Below, one piece after another: positions 1-7,366 of a DNA stretch of 53,605 nucleotides. Made by a program: the position numbers and the translations under genes. The notes under the pieces are model-generated. The model was not told where the DNA came from. It did no database searches and saw nothing but the letters and a program-made list of their open reading frames with translations. Every line of letters begins with the position of its first letter. Position 1 is the first letter of the stretch. This stretch comes from Methanoculleus sp. SDB (GTDB lineage: Archaea > Halobacteriota > Methanomicrobia > Methanomicrobiales > Methanomicrobiaceae). The DNA is taken from positions 1-53,605 of the forward strand of contig LKUD01000023.1 in assembly GCA_001412355.1 (NCBI GenBank), read 5' to 3'.

Positions 1-2
1 AA

Positions 3-437
3 ATGTATTTGTTTAAAAAACAAATAGAATGTAAATATTTTGAAAAATTAGATTTCGATTCTAATGAATTTTTAACATGGATGAGAACAAGAACACATGC
101 AAGATTATTAATAAATAAAATTCAAACAGGAAATAGTCTTGAAATTGTTTTAGATCTTTCTGAAATAATTGCGATTCTTGTATTATCAGCTGATTATCCA
201 ATTATAGAGACTCTAGTGGACAGCTTCATTAATAGAATCAGTGAAGCAGTACGTGAAAGAGGCCTAATAAATAGAAAAAGTCCAGGTACAATATTAGTCA
301 ATTCTTTTAAATCAGAAAAAGAAGAAAAAGTTATGATCTCCGCGACCTCAGATAAAAAAGTCGATATTAAAATTACATTTAATACAACGAAATCTGGAGG
401 TTCAAATGTAAAAAGCTTAGAAATACATAAAAAATAG
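3..437 (+). CDS. Hypothetical protein, AT-rich, possibly 5'-truncated by the window edge
   Basis: I do not recognise this 144-residue protein. The first ATG is 3 bases into the window, so the true start could lie upstream. The sequence is rich in Lys, Ile and Asn, with a helical middle (about residues 45-85) and a C-terminal third that reads like alternating beta strands (VMISATSDKKVDIKITF). No signal peptide, membrane segment or catalytic motif is visible. Base composition is far more AT-rich than the genes that follow from position 595, which suggests a horizontally acquired segment ending near here. It runs convergently toward btuD. Confidence 0.55.
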   Translation: MYLFKKQIECKYFEKLDFDSNEFLTWMRTRTHARLLINKIQTGNSLEIVLDLSEIIAILVLSADYPIIETLVDSFINRISEAVRERGLINRKSPGTILVNSFKSEKEEKVMISATSDKKVDIKITFNTTKSGGSNVKSLEIHKK

Positions 438-515
438 GTAAAAAAATAAATTAAAAATTATTTTCTTTTGCACTTGTCTTACTTTTTGCCCTTTTATTTC
501 AAAACCCCTTACTTC

Positions 516-539
516 AGACCTCTTCCAGTATAAGGGTCT
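516..539. terminator. Hairpin between convergent genes
   Basis: AGACC (516-520) pairs with GGTCT (535-539) and CTT (522-524) with AAG (532-534), with one bulged base and a 7-base loop. It lies between the hypothetical gene ending at 437 and the end of btuD at 595. T-rich tracts at 465-505 on the plus strand would suit archaeal termination of the first gene. The rest of the 438-594 gap shows no gene. Confidence 0.35.
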
Positions 540-594
540 GTATTCGTCGTATCTTGGCTATACAATCTAAGATTATGATACTATTGCTCACCAC

Positions 595-1851
595 CTACCC
601 TCCGGGCCGGCACACCCGCTCCAGCTCCCCGAACAAGCCGCCGATATCGGACACCTCCGGGGCCTGCCCCACAATCCTGTCGTACAGCGCCGTGGCCCTG
701 CCGTCCGTGTGGTCGAGCTTTTTGAGGTTTTTGTCGGGGTTGAAGAAGATGACGGGCTTTTTTCCGAGGAAGGAGGCGGCCGCTTCGATGTTGGCGCAGT
801 TGCCGGGCCCCACATTGACGGCCACGAGCACGATGACGTCGGCCTCGTCGCAGAGCCGGTAAAGCTCCGTCGTTTCGTCGGGCCCGATGGCGCTGAAGGG
901 GGGTGCGGAGACGAGATCGATCTCCATGAGGGCGGCCGTGTCATAGTCCTGGTCGCCGTTGTTGAGGACGCCGGCGCTGACCTCGTAGCCGGCCGATGCG
1001 AGCGTGGAGAAGACGATTCTCCCCCGGCCCTCGCCCGATATGACGTGGACCCGGCAGCGTTGCCGGTCCCGGTCCGCGGCGGGAAGCGAGAAGGAAAACT
1101 GGTACCTGCCGGCTTCGGGGAGCTTCTGGCGGATGGCGAGCACATCGAAGACATCCTCGATCGCCCGGGCCGAGAGCACCTTATCCGCGTCCCCGGAGGC
1201 GACGATGCGTCCTCCCTCGGTCAGGACGATGTCGTCGCACCATGTCGCGGCCAGGTTCATCTCGTGGAGAATGCAGATGACGGTGATCTCCTTCGACAGC
1301 CGGGAGAGCAGCTCCATCAGGTCGAGCTGGTGCCTGATGTCGAGATGCGACGTGGGCTCGTCGAGCAGGAGGTACTTCGGCTGCTGGGCAAGCGCTTTCG
1401 CGATCATCACCCGCTGCAGTTCGCCGCCGGAGAGCTCGGTAACCTTCCGGTCCCGGAACCGCAGCGCATTCGTGTCTCGCAGCGCATCCAGAACGATCCG
1501 GTGGTCCTCCTCCGTCGTGGGCCGGAAGCTCTTCCGGTACGCTATCCTGCCGAGCATCACATAATCGTAGACCGGAAAGGCGAACGGGCATTCGATCCCC
1601 TGCTCCACCACCGCACGCAGGCGGGCGAGATCGGCGGGCCGGATTCCCCCGATGTCGTGCCCGTCGTAGAGCACCGATCCCGTGCCGGGCTGCAGGTAGC
1701 CCGCCATGACTTTCAGGAGCGTGGTTTTTCCGCACCCGTTCGGCCCGATGATCCCGGTAATGCGGTGATCCCGGCAGGTGACATCGATTTCGTGTAACAC
1801 CGTCTTTTCCGGGTAGTACCCGAAACTCAGCCCCCTGATCTCGACCGGCAC
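595..1851 (-). CDS. btuD: Cobalamin (corrinoid) ABC importer ATPase BtuD with C-terminal extension
   Basis: Cytoplasmic ATPase of a type II (BtuCD/FecCDE) importer, 418 residues. Visible: Walker A GPNGCGKTT (36-44), signature LSGGE (140-144), Walker B LLLDEPTSHLD (161-171) and H-loop His196. The ABC domain ends near residue 250. A further ~155 residues (about 265-418) form an alpha/beta domain with no ABC motifs. Bacterial BtuD/FecE proteins are near 250 residues, whereas I recall the haloarchaeal BtuD (~400 residues) also having an extension, which favours corrinoid over iron-siderophore transport. The ATG directly abuts the btuC stop codon, so it is the last gene of btuFCD. Substrate assignment is inference; an iron-chelate importer is the alternative. 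Confidence 0.85.
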   Translation of the reverse strand: MPVEIRGLSFGYYPEKTVLHEIDVTCRDHRITGIIGPNGCGKTTLLKVMAGYLQPGTGSVLYDGHDIGGIRPADLARLRAVVEQGIECPFAFPVYDYVMLGRIAYRKSFRPTTEEDHRIVLDALRDTNALRFRDRKVTELSGGELQRVMIAKALAQQPKYLLLDEPTSHLDIRHQLDLMELLSRLSKEITVICILHEMNLAATWCDDIVLTEGGRIVASGDADKVLSARAIEDVFDVLAIRQKLPEAGRYQFSFSLPAADRDRQRCRVHVISGEGRGRIVFSTLASAGYEVSAGVLNNGDQDYDTAALMEIDLVSAPPFSAIGPDETTELYRLCDEADVIVLVAVNVGPGNCANIEAAASFLGKKPVIFFNPDKNLKKLDHTDGRATALYDRIVGQAPEVSDIGGLFGELERVCRPGG

Positions 1852-2874
1852 CTACAGCACCCCCCGGTTTTTTCTCAGCAGGTAGAGGAAAAACGGCACC
1901 CCGCAGAGTGCCGTGATGACGCCAATCGGGAGTTCCGCCGGGGAGATGACGACCCGCGCCGCGATATCGGCCAGCACCAGAAACACGCCGCCTGCGAGCA
2001 GCGAGACCGGGACAAGAATGCGGTGGTCCGGGCCGACCGCGAGCCGGGCGATATGGGGGATGATCAGGCCCACGAAGCCGATGATGCCGCTCACGGCCAC
2101 CGCCGCGGCGGTGATGAGCGAGACCAGAACGATAAGCAGTTTCTTGAGCCTGACGACATCGACGCCCGCGTACATCGCCGACTCCTCGCCGAACATGATC
2201 GCGTTCATCTGGGGCGCGAGGTACACGAGGATGAGGGGCACGACAACGGTAAACGGAAGAATAATCCAGAAATAGTCCCATCCCCGGCCGCTCAGTCCGC
2301 CCATCATCCAGAAGAGAATCTGGTGCAGGTTCATCTCCGCGGTGAACAGGATGAACGAGTTGACGGCCGAAAGAAACGCCGCAATCGCAATTCCCGAGAG
2401 GAGCAGGGTATTGACCGGCACCTGGTTGCCCATCCGTGCGATGGTGTACACGAGAAAGATCGTGGCGAGGCCGAAGAGAAACGACAGGACCGGAAGGGAA
2501 TAAAACCCGAGTCCCAGAAACCCGCCGCCCGCGATGACGAGCGTGGCACCGAGCGCGGCACCGTTTGATATTCCCAGAAAATAGGGATCCGCCATCGGAT
2601 TTTTAAACAGGCCCTGCAGGACGACACCGCTGGCTGTCAGGCAGACGCCGACCATCGCCGCGATCAGGGCTCTCGGGAGCCGGATTTCGGTTACAATGAT
2701 CGCGTCGGCGCTGCTCCACCATGGGATCTCGCCCGTGAGCGGTTCGGCGAGAATGGCGATGACCGTGGAAACGTCAATGCCGGAGACCCCGATCATGACC
2801 GACAGCACGATGGCTGACACGAGCAGGATCGACAAAACTGCCGTTGCCGCCAGTGTCAGTCTGCGGTGATACAT
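1852..2874 (-). CDS. btuC: Cobalamin/iron-siderophore ABC importer permease BtuC
   Basis: Polytopic FecCD/BtuC-family permease, 340 residues, the usual family length. It has an N-terminal membrane segment, family hallmarks such as LPRALIAAMVGVCLTASGVVLQ and a small-residue-rich segment NPMADPYFLGISNGAALGA, and near the C-terminus GFVGLIIPHIARL, the cytoplasmic coupling-helix region that contacts the ATPase. The start overlaps the btuF stop by 19 bases and the stop abuts the btuD start, so the three genes are translated from one message. With BtuF delivering substrate outside and BtuD powering transport, it forms a corrinoid or iron-chelate importer of the cytoplasmic membrane. Confidence 0.9.
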   Translation of the reverse strand: MYHRRLTLAATAVLSILLVSAIVLSVMIGVSGIDVSTVIAILAEPLTGEIPWWSSADAIIVTEIRLPRALIAAMVGVCLTASGVVLQGLFKNPMADPYFLGISNGAALGATLVIAGGGFLGLGFYSLPVLSFLFGLATIFLVYTIARMGNQVPVNTLLLSGIAIAAFLSAVNSFILFTAEMNLHQILFWMMGGLSGRGWDYFWIILPFTVVVPLILVYLAPQMNAIMFGEESAMYAGVDVVRLKKLLIVLVSLITAAAVAVSGIIGFVGLIIPHIARLAVGPDHRILVPVSLLAGGVFLVLADIAARVVISPAELPIGVITALCGVPFFLYLLRKNRGVL

Positions 2875-3782
2875 TCGTCAAACATCTCCAGGGCCAGCAC
2901 GATCCTCGGTCCCGGCCGCGACACGACATTTTCATCGAGTTCGTACAGCCGTCCCGACACGATCGCGGGAATTTCGGAAAATACCCCTTTTTTGAGAAGA
3001 TCCGCCTTAATCGTATGGGATCCGCTTCCGTGGCCGAGCGGCATGAGGATGATGTCGGGACGCCGGGAGATGATGGCTTCCTCCGACACCGCAAAGTACC
3101 GGCTTTTGTCGTGGAAGATGTTGGCTGCGCCGCAGAGCGTGATCATCTCGTCCTGAAGCGTGCCCGCTCCGGCGACATACATCGGATCCGCCGATACGAT
3201 ATACATCACCTTCGGCGGCTCGGCGGCAGGGGTTCCGTTTGAAACGGCGGCGACCCTCTGCCGCATCGAGGCGACCAATGATTCGGCACGCTCCTTGCAC
3301 CCGAGGGCGATTCCGACAGACCGGATATTGTCGTAGACATCATCGAAATTCTCCAGCTGATAGGTCAGGACCGGTATGCCGAGCTGCGCCAGCTGTGCCG
3401 TAATATCGGTATTGGTGACCGTGGATGCAAGGACAAGATCCGGTTCCGCCTGGATAATCGCATCGATGCTGAGCGTTTTCGGCCCTCCCATCGAGGGGAC
3501 GGACACGACCTCGGGCGGGTAGTTGTCATAGTCGGTCCGTCCGACAAGCTCGATTCCCGAATCCGGTGTGTTCAGCTCGTAAAATATCTCGGTCTCACTG
3601 GGCGAGAGGGAGACCACCCGGTGAACATCGGCCGGGACCTGCACGGGTACTCCGGAAAAATCCGTGATGGTGATCGTCGTGGCCGATGCGGTTTCCGGGG
3701 TATGTTCCGGTGAAACGCACCCGCCGGTCAGTACAAGCGCACAGATGAAGAGGATGGTGAAGGTGGCTCCCCGTGATCCCAT
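2856..3782 (-). CDS. btuF: Substrate-binding lipoprotein BtuF of the corrinoid importer
   Basis: Extracytoplasmic periplasmic-binding-protein-like (class III, BtuF/FecB fold) receptor, 308 residues from the chosen start. I chose the ATG at 3782 because it gives a clean signal peptide ending in lipobox LTGGC (Cys22). An in-frame ATG at 3938 would add 52 hydrophilic residues ahead of it. Family features: RVVSLSPSETEIFYEL, the LVGRTDYDNYPPEV segment with a usual Asp-Tyr contact, GGPKTLSIDAIIQAEPDLVLA, and a C-terminal PAIVSGRLYELDENVVSRPG stretch. The Thr/Ser linker after Cys22 is typical of archaeal lipoproteins. It is first in the btuFCD operon. Cobalamin rather than ferric chelate is inferred from the BtuD extension. 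Confidence 0.85.
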   Translation of the reverse strand: MGSRGATFTILFICALVLTGGCVSPEHTPETASATTITITDFSGVPVQVPADVHRVVSLSPSETEIFYELNTPDSGIELVGRTDYDNYPPEVVSVPSMGGPKTLSIDAIIQAEPDLVLASTVTNTDITAQLAQLGIPVLTYQLENFDDVYDNIRSVGIALGCKERAESLVASMRQRVAAVSNGTPAAEPPKVMYIVSADPMYVAGAGTLQDEMITLCGAANIFHDKSRYFAVSEEAIISRRPDIILMPLGHGSGSHTIKADLLKKGVFSEIPAIVSGRLYELDENVVSRPGPRIVLALEMFDECITAD

Positions 3783-3805
3783 AATGAGAGTTGCCCTTCT
3801 GAACA

Positions 3806-3831
3806 AAAAGAATTTACTAAAATAAAATAAT
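3806..3831 (-). promoter_or_regulatory. Probable TATA-box region of btuFCD
   Basis: A run of A/T on the minus strand (reads TTATTTTATTTTAG) lies about 35-50 bases upstream of the btuF ATG and is the only AT-rich stretch in the 207-base gap before 3990. Spacing fits an archaeal TATA box with a short leader. No cobalamin riboswitch-like core is evident. Confidence 0.4.
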
Positions 3832-3989
3832 CTGGAGCACGGTCCTGCGGAAACCGGATGATTCTCTTCGCCGGAGGGCCTGCCTGCCGCCGGCAGGTTA
3901 GTCGGGGCGATGTCGTTATCCCTTCCTTCCCGCTCCACTCCTCACCGTGTGTCGGGCCCGGGTTTCCCTCGCGATCCGGCATCGTCCTG

Positions 3990-5330
3990 TTACACATCGA
4001 TGAACATGCCGATTACCGAGACTAGTGTCGTCCTCCCCGAGATGCGGTCGTGCACAAAGACGTCCGCATAGCCGTTCGTATCGCCCTCTACCAGATTGTC
4101 GGCCTTCGAGACGAATATCACGTACCGGCCGTCCGCGGAGATATCGGGGGCCCCCGAGTCGCCGTTCCCCTGTATTCCATCGGACGCGACCGAGACGAGC
4201 GTGGTCTTTTCGCTCTCCGTGTCGAAGACAAAGACATCGTCCCTGTCGTTGGTGTCGCCGGGTGTCAGCGCGGCGGCTGATTCGAATGCGATATACCGGC
4301 CGTTTCCGGAGATCGCCGGTGCACGGGACCATCCGCCGGTCGACCGGTTGGTGATGCTCCTCGTGCTGCCGGTGTGCCGGTCATGGACAAAAATATCGAT
4401 ACCGCCGGAGGCTCCCGGAGCAGTTGTTTCTGCAAACGAGCGAAACACCACGGAGCCCCCGTCGCCCGATATGGCGGGGGAGATCGACGAACTCTGCCGC
4501 TGCACCCCGGCGGATGGCACCGGGACGAGTGTGGTTTCTCCGCTCGTGCTGTCGTACAGGAACACGTCGCTCTCTCCGTTCTCATCGCCCGTGACGAGAT
4601 TATCGGCATTCGAGGCGAATACAATCCATCTCCCGTCGCCGGAGATCCATGAGGGGAAGGATGCCGCGTTTGCCTGTGTTCCATCCGATGCCACCGAAAC
4701 CCGGGTCGTCAGGCCGGTTGTGCGGTCATGGAGGAAGACGTCCAATACTGTATTCGTATCTCCCGGAACCAGATTGTCAGCCCCTGATGAGAACGTGACG
4801 TATCGGGCGTCCGCGGAGATGACAGGATCGATGGACCAGTCGTTGGCCCGCGTTCCGTCGGATGCCCGTGAAACCACGTCCGCCTGCCCTGTTATCCGGT
4901 CGACGACGCAGATCTGGTGGAACGGATTTTTCCCGTCCGCGGGATACGAGGTCTTCGAGAGCGGGGCGATTGCCTCGAATGCTACGTACCGCCCGTCCGC
5001 CGAAAGGGAGGGGTACAGGAAACTCGAGTAGGTCTCCCGCAGATCCGTCATGTTCACGATGCTCACCGTTTCGCCGGTTTCGCGGTCGTGGAGGAGAATG
5101 TCCCCCGGCGATCGCACCAGGCTGAGGCCGGGGATGAATCCGCCGGCGGTGACGAACGCCACGTACCGTCCGTCTGCGGATATCGAGGGATAATCGGCCC
5201 AGCCGTCGAATTGCGTCCCCTGCACGACCTCCTTCGGCGGCAGTTCGTCCTCTCCCGTGATGCACCCGGCAACCAGGGCAAGGGCGACGACCGCCACGAT
5301 CCATATATCGGTGTATGCCATAGTTCTCAT
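3990..5330 (-). CDS. Secreted TolB/WD40-like beta-propeller lipoprotein
   Basis: 446 residues with an N-terminal signal peptide ending in a lipobox (ALVAGC, Cys near residue 22), so it is probably anchored outside the membrane. The body consists of about eight repeats of roughly 48-52 residues, each carrying a version of ISADGRYVAFxS followed by NLVxGDTNxxxDVFVHDRxTGxTTxVS. This is the PD40/TolB-N pattern of a beta-propeller. The GDTN and DVFVHD segments are Asp-rich and may bind calcium, which is inference. The ATG at 5321 (residue 4) has the better-spaced AGGA and may be the true start. No enzymatic motif is visible. It could be a surface adhesin or scaffold. Neighbours give no functional hint. 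Confidence 0.8.
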   Translation of the reverse strand: MRTMAYTDIWIVAVVALALVAGCITGEDELPPKEVVQGTQFDGWADYPSISADGRYVAFVTAGGFIPGLSLVRSPGDILLHDRETGETVSIVNMTDLRETYSSFLYPSLSADGRYVAFEAIAPLSKTSYPADGKNPFHQICVVDRITGQADVVSRASDGTRANDWSIDPVISADARYVTFSSGADNLVPGDTNTVLDVFLHDRTTGLTTRVSVASDGTQANAASFPSWISGDGRWIVFASNADNLVTGDENGESDVFLYDSTSGETTLVPVPSAGVQRQSSSISPAISGDGGSVVFRSFAETTAPGASGGIDIFVHDRHTGSTRSITNRSTGGWSRAPAISGNGRYIAFESAAALTPGDTNDRDDVFVFDTESEKTTLVSVASDGIQGNGDSGAPDISADGRYVIFVSKADNLVEGDTNGYADVFVHDRISGRTTLVSVIGMFIDV

Positions 5331-5484
5331 GTCCTGAAACAGGGTGAAACGGGAAAATCTTCCCGGACCGCCTTACCGTGATGCATTCCACCTTTGCCTG
5401 CCATTAAATTACCGTTCCGCACCGGCCGTCATTTTCGAAACGGCCCGTCATCGCACGGGTACGCCAGAGATGCGGCGCACCGGG

Positions 5485-5510
5485 GTGAATTGATGCGTAG
5501 CATCTCACCG
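5485..5510 (-). terminator. Hairpin downstream of the DUF4143 ATPase gene
   Basis: GGTGA (5485-5489) pairs with TCACC (5506-5510) and GATGC (5493-5497) with GCATC (5501-5505), with a 3-base bulge and a GTA loop. It begins 27 bases past the stop codon of the gene at 5537. No T-tract follows, so a role in termination or RNA stability is only suggested. Confidence 0.3.
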
Positions 5511-5536
5511 GGGACCTTTCATCCTCCGGGTATCGG

Positions 5537-6883
5537 TCACCCCGGCACCAGCAGCCACTTCCAGAGCGGGACGCACCGGACATCGCCGTGTGTCTGTGCG
5601 GTATCCTTCGTTATAAGCACCATATCCCTCACTTTTGAACCAAATTCGCCGGCGAACTCCCGGAGTGCGTCCATCTCCCGTGCGGGGATGGCATCGGTGT
5701 AGGTGACATTGATTGCACTGAGCGTGGTGTCCGGGTTTTTCAGGATAAAATCCACCTCGCCACCTTTTTTCCAATAATACGGCTCCTGCCCACGCCGCTG
5801 AAGTTCGAGATACACCAGGTTTTCGGCACATTTTCCGTCATCTGCTGAAAATGTGAAGGAAACCGCATTTCTCAGACCATTGTCGATACAGTAGATCTTC
5901 TTGTTGTTCCGTGCCTGAGTTTTCAGCGAGTAACTGAAAAAATGGACCTCGAAGAGCACTTTTGCCATCCCGGCGTACTGGATGTACTCCCTGACTGTCG
6001 CCGCATCAATCCCCAGGATCTGTACCAGCTGCCGATAGGAATAGGGGGAAGCGATGTTGGTTAAAAGATAGGAGAGGAGATCGCTCATCGCCCGCTGATT
6101 GCGCACATCGTTTACCCGGACGATGTCGCGGTAGACAATACTGTCGTAGTATGCCCTGAGCTGGTCTTTTTTCACATCCTCATCGCCCTGTCGTACGACC
6201 TGCGGGAATCCGCCTTCATGGAGATAGCGCCTGAGCCATTGTAAAATCTCATATTTCCGGCTGGAGAGCGCTATTGAATCGTTACCTGCATCCACCTCAT
6301 GAAAGAGAAGATACTCGGAAAAATCGAGCGGGTAGACCGGGACCGGGAGATATCTTCCGCTGATCAGAGTAGAAATCTCCGAATCAAGAAGATAGGAGGA
6401 GGACCCTGATATCACCAGATGGAACTGTTTGCGGTCATACGTCGATTTAACCCACCGTTCCCATCCCGGGATGTTCTGGATCTCGTCAAAGACCAGACAT
6501 GCACCCCCCTTGCTGTAAACCTCTGATCTATAGGTTTCGAGCACCGTCTCCAGCGGCCGGTCCAAACGGGCAAGGGCGGGCTCATCGCAGTTGACGAAGA
6601 GAATAGACCGTGGATCGACGTCCTGCTCGTGAATCAGGTCGTGGATCAGCTGGTACAGCAGGGTCGTCTTGCCCGAGCGCCGCACGCCGCTGAGAACCAC
6701 GATCTCCCCTGTAGCGTAATATTTCCTGATCTTCGACGAATAGCGTTCCCGCCGTACGCCGGTCTCGAAGTCGTTGCCGCTCCACCAGGGATTGAGGGAT
6801 ACCAGGAGGTCAAGGAGGACGGTCACATTTTTTGATGGGTTATAACCCCACATAAAAGTATGTTTTTGAGTGATTATAATCAT
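5537..6883 (-). CDS. AAA-type ATPase with DUF4143 C-terminal domain
   Basis: 448 residues of the AAA_14/DUF4143 family common in methanogens. Walker A GVRRSGKTT (66-74), a Walker B-like segment GGACLVFDEIQNIPGWE (near 128-144), and a sensor-like VISGSSSYLLDSE. A Pro/Arg-rich winged-helix middle (ASPYSYRQLVQILGIDAATVREYIQYA) precedes a PD-(D/E)XK-like tail (YLELQRRGQEPYYWKKGGEVDFIL), where E, D and the following strand match the nuclease-like core of DUF4143. The molecular role of the family is not established. The start at 6883 is within a palindrome; the ATG at 6853 is an alternative. Autoregulation through the flanking palindromes is possible. Confidence 0.85.
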   Translation of the reverse strand: MIIITQKHTFMWGYNPSKNVTVLLDLLVSLNPWWSGNDFETGVRRERYSSKIRKYYATGEIVVLSGVRRSGKTTLLYQLIHDLIHEQDVDPRSILFVNCDEPALARLDRPLETVLETYRSEVYSKGGACLVFDEIQNIPGWERWVKSTYDRKQFHLVISGSSSYLLDSEISTLISGRYLPVPVYPLDFSEYLLFHEVDAGNDSIALSSRKYEILQWLRRYLHEGGFPQVVRQGDEDVKKDQLRAYYDSIVYRDIVRVNDVRNQRAMSDLLSYLLTNIASPYSYRQLVQILGIDAATVREYIQYAGMAKVLFEVHFFSYSLKTQARNNKKIYCIDNGLRNAVSFTFSADDGKCAENLVYLELQRRGQEPYYWKKGGEVDFILKNPDTTLSAINVTYTDAIPAREMDALREFAGEFGSKVRDMVLITKDTAQTHGDVRCVPLWKWLLVPG

Positions 6884-6916
6884 GCAAAAAAACCTGTTTT
6901 CGAATGGTTATAATCC
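6837..6916. repeat. Three evenly spaced TTATAA palindromes at the start of the DUF4143 ATPase gene
   Basis: GGGTTATAACCC (6837-6848, perfect), TGATTATAATCA (6871-6882, perfect) and GGTTATAATCC (6906-6916, one mismatch). The TTATAA cores are centred at 6842.5, 6876.5 and 6910.5, exactly 34 bp apart. The middle palindrome contains the start codon of the ATPase gene. The whole block is also an imperfect inverted repeat, so both strands read similar N-termini ending in GYNPS. It could be a tandem operator, a promoter with multiple TATA elements, or the mark of an inverted duplication. Confidence 0.7.
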
Positions 6917-7071
6917 CTCGATACTGCCTGTTATCGCAGGGTTCTACTCCTTCACTCTTCCGGCAGGGAACCTGATCCGTGCACAGCGGACACGATCACA
7001 TCAGCCTTTCCCGCGCCGCTGGCCACGCTCCCGGCGCCAGCTTTATCGGCCCATGCCCCCTATCGATTCTG

Positions 7072-7311
7072 ATGGTATCGAAACGGCTGGTCCGGCCGAA
7101 GGACGACCGCATGATTGCCGGGGTCTGTGCGGGCATCGGCAACTACCTCGAGGTCGATCCCAATCTGATCAGGATCGTCTGGGCCGTGCTCGCGCTCGGC
7201 GGCATGGGATCGGGAATCCTGCTCTACCTGATCGCATGGGCCCTCATGCCCGAGGACACCGGGCCGCCGGGGCCCATCGACGCCGAATATTCGGTACGGG
7301 AAGAAGAATAA
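7072..7311 (+). CDS. PspC-domain small membrane protein
   Basis: 79 residues from the ATG at 7072, which begins the conserved domain. A longer in-frame start at 6979 would add 31 unlikely residues. The PspC pattern is clear: KRLVRPKDDRMIAGVCAGIG near the N-terminus, then NYLEVDPNLIRIVWAVLAL followed by a hydrophobic segment GSGILLYLIAWALMPED. It predicts two membrane helices or a helical hairpin, with a short acidic cytoplasmic tail. In bacteria PspC takes part in envelope-stress signalling; stand-alone archaeal copies are of unknown function. It converges on the gene ending at 7367. Confidence 0.85.
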   Translation: MVSKRLVRPKDDRMIAGVCAGIGNYLEVDPNLIRIVWAVLALGGMGSGILLYLIAWALMPEDTGPPGPIDAEYSVREEE

Positions 7312-7366
7312 GCACTGTTTTTCGGGAGCGGCCGGGGCATTCTTCGCATCATCCCGGCCCCGAACA

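Noticed and set aside
3783-3989. Cobalamin riboswitch before btuF
   Set aside because: No B12-box-like core in the short AT-rich leader, and B12 riboswitches are not usual in this group.
5394-5536. A coding extension between the ATPase and the propeller gene
   Set aside because: Short frames only, with no family; the hairpin at 5485-5510 better explains this stretch.
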